In this document: positions 9,408 through 12,400 of the stretch, piece by piece
Layout of the letters: the number at the start of each line of letters is the position of its first letter
Position numbering within the stretch: position 1 is the stretch's first letter
NCBI GenBank assembly: GCA_026770585.1
Contig: MU646315.1
Span: 96,140-109,875, forward strand
Source: Baffinella frigidus
Taxonomy: Eukaryota > Cryptophyceae > Cryptomonadales > Baffinellaceae
Direction of reading: 5' to 3'
Length of the DNA stretch: 13,736 nucleotides
Program-made: the position numbers and the translations under genes
The notes under the pieces: model-generated
What the model was told of the DNA's origin: nothing
Databases searched by the model: none
What the model saw: the letters and a program-made list of their open reading frames with translations, nothing else

Positions 9408-12400
9408 TCTCAACCCTCAACCCTCGACCCTCAACCCTCAACCCTCAAACAGGTGAACAGCTCACCCTCGGAACTAGCCCCCGGCGAGACACACACGACA
9501 GGTGATGAGCCCCCATTGCGTTTGCGAGTCTGAGGGGCAGCAGGCGCCGCACTCCGCGCCACCGCCTCCCACTACCCACATGCAGCACACCAGCACAATG
9601 TCTGGTTGTAGGGGGGTCACGTTCGTACTGTCACGTCCGGAATCAGAACCGGCTTCGGAGCGGGCGGTACACAAAGTTACTTCCGGCACTTCCCCGAGCC
9701 ACACAGTGGGCTTCGAGGGTTTCGGTGGGGCCGGGATTCCGGTTGTTACGTAACCAATTTGTATGAGAAACATCCTTACACTTAATTTCCTTGAGGTAAG
9801 TTGACGTGTGATGAAAGGTTCGTAGTCCACCGTGGGGACACACTCAAAAACGCACAGCTCGCCCTCGGAGGTGAACATCTCGTCCTCGGAACTAGCGCCC
9901 GGTGAGACTCTGACGAAAGATTAGGGTTTAGGTTCAGGGTTGGGGTGTGGGTTCACGGCAGCTTGGGGTTTAGGTTCAGGTGAAACTCTTGACGTCAGGT
10001 TACGAACCCCCATTGCTTACCTTACCTGGTTGGAGGTGAACATCTCGCGCTAGTTCCTCGGAACCCGGCGAGAACCTCACGCCAGGTTAGTTCTATTCTT
10101 CTTTATTACTCTCGATACAGGTCCTAGATCGGTCCTTCAGCCTTGAGCTGAGTGATACAAACGTCTATGCGCCTTGATGAAACGAGCCCGTCTCGGAGGC
10201 TCGTCTCGGAACCACAACACGATAGGTTACGAGCCCCTATTGCCTACCTGGTTTGGGGGTCAGGGTTTCGGGTTCAGGGTTCAGGGTTCAAGTGTAGGTT
10301 TAGAGTTCAGGGTTGTGAGCCCCCCTTCCGGGTGTGGGTGTTGGGCTAAAGTTCAGGGTTTAGGTTCAGGGTTCAGGGTTTGGGTTCAGGGTTCTGGTTT
10401 TAGGTTCCAGGTCTAGGTTTAGGGCCCAGAATTTACAGATGGTTCAGGGTTCAGGGTTCAAATTGAGCCAGTTTACTGTTCTGGATGCAGGGTTCAAACT
10501 TATCAGGAACGTACTCTTGTTGACAATCTCCCCTTCTCCCTTTCCCCTTTCCCCTAAACTCCAAGCCCTCAACCCTAACCCGCGGGCTGGGGGGCAGGCA
10601 GGGTTCACGAAATGGGAGGATTTGTCAACAGATGTACGGGGGGGGGTCGTGAGTCTAAACTATAAACCCGACCCGCAGGATCGGTGGCGTTCTTCTTATC
10701 CATCCACTTCACTATCGTCTTCCTAGGCTTGGACATTCCCTTGGTACCACGAAACTCAAAACGGAGTGTTCAAAAACGTTTTACGGCCTTCACGACCATG
10801 TTAAAGTCGTGACGTCGGCAATTTGTCACGTCGAAAGCGACCGCAATAGCCTTCTTCTTCTTCTTCTTTATTAACCTCTTAAAGTCCCTGTAAAAAGGTC
10901 CCAGGCCTATTGGAGAGTGATCAAGGTACATAGCCATAAATCCTGAATCCTGCTCCCAGGCTCGGTGGCGTTCTTCTTTTCGATCCACTTCACAATCGTC
11001 TTCTTCAACACTTTCTTCGTCCTTGGCCTGCAACGTCTCGCCTCCCAGCTGCAAAGCCCCTACGTAACTCCCCTACACCCTACACCCCAACGCCGACACC
11101 CCAAATCTAAAACCCGAAACCGGAATCCCCAAACACGAAAAGCGAAACACAACACCGTGATCTTGGTACTCGGGCTGCAGCGCCTCGCCTCCCAGCTGCA
11201 AAGCCCCTACGTACGAGCACCCGAAATCTTCAACCCCGAAACCCCCTACATACACCCTCAACCCTTAGAGCGATGTGCAGAGAAGTTGGCCACGGGAAAT
11301 AATGGGAAAATAAGAAATTGGAGCCATTTTGTCAACTTTTGAGAAATTTATACCAACGATTTCTCAAAAGTTGACAAAACGGCTCCAATTTTCCAATTTT
11401 CCAATTTTCCGGTGGCCAACTTCTCGGCACAGCGCTCCACCCCGACACCCGACACCCAAAATCCCAAACTGGAAACCCTAAACACTGAACACTAAAGATT
11501 CAACACTCAACACTTTCTTTGTTCTCGGCCTGCAGCAGCTCGCCTCCCTGCTGCAAAGCCCCTATGTCAACCCCCAACCCTAAACCCTAAACCCTGAACC
11601 CTACACCCTACACCCTACACCCTACACCCTACACCCTACACCCTACACCCTACACCCTGCACCCTGCACCCTACACCCTACACACCAACGCCGACACCCG
11701 AAATCCAAAATCCGAAACCGGAATCCCCAAACACGAAACACAAAACATGAAACTCGAAACACAACTCTTTCTCGTCCTCTGTCTGCAGCGTCTCGCCTCC
11801 CAGCTGCAAAGCCCCTATGTGAACCCTAAACCCTGAACCCTGAACAGCTGCAGCGTCCCTATGTACACCCTGAACCCTGTCAAGTTGTTCGGTCGAGGAC
11901 AATTAAGGGGTTTTCGGTATTAAACACAGACCCCGAAACCCGAAATCCAAAATCCGAAACTGGCAACCCTAACCACTATCTAATCCCGAAAGGATTCGGT
12001 ACACCTGAAACCCGAACCCCGAACCCGAAACCGGAAACACTAAACACTAAAAACACTAACGCCTCGCAGCTGCGGAGCCCCTTACGTAAACCCGAAACCC
12101 TGAATCGCGGGACCCCTAATAACCGCGGATAGCGTTCGTGTGCCCCCATTAACCGCGGATAGCGTTCTAGAACAATCTACACAACACCGTGACTGGAAAA
12201 CGCGCCGGCACTTTCACAGGGGGCACACTATGAGGACATGGCGGTGCTCACGAACATCGCGCACACCATCACGGCCGCGCGCAGGTAAGCCTCAAACCTC
12301 AAATCCTCAACCCTCAACCCCAAACCCCAAACCCCAAACCCCAAACCCCAAACCCCAAACCCCAAACCCCAAACCCCAAACCCCAAACCCTCAATCCTCA

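Noticed and set aside
9474-9878. 134-codon minus-strand frame and 83-codon plus frame
   Set aside because: Both overlap exon 12 copies of the split gene, and neither shows a domain; coding status unproven.
10770-11054. 94-codon minus-strand frame with a poly-lysine stretch
   Set aside because: Part is antisense to exon 13 and part comes from the TTC microsatellite. The middle might be an element relic but no family is recognised.
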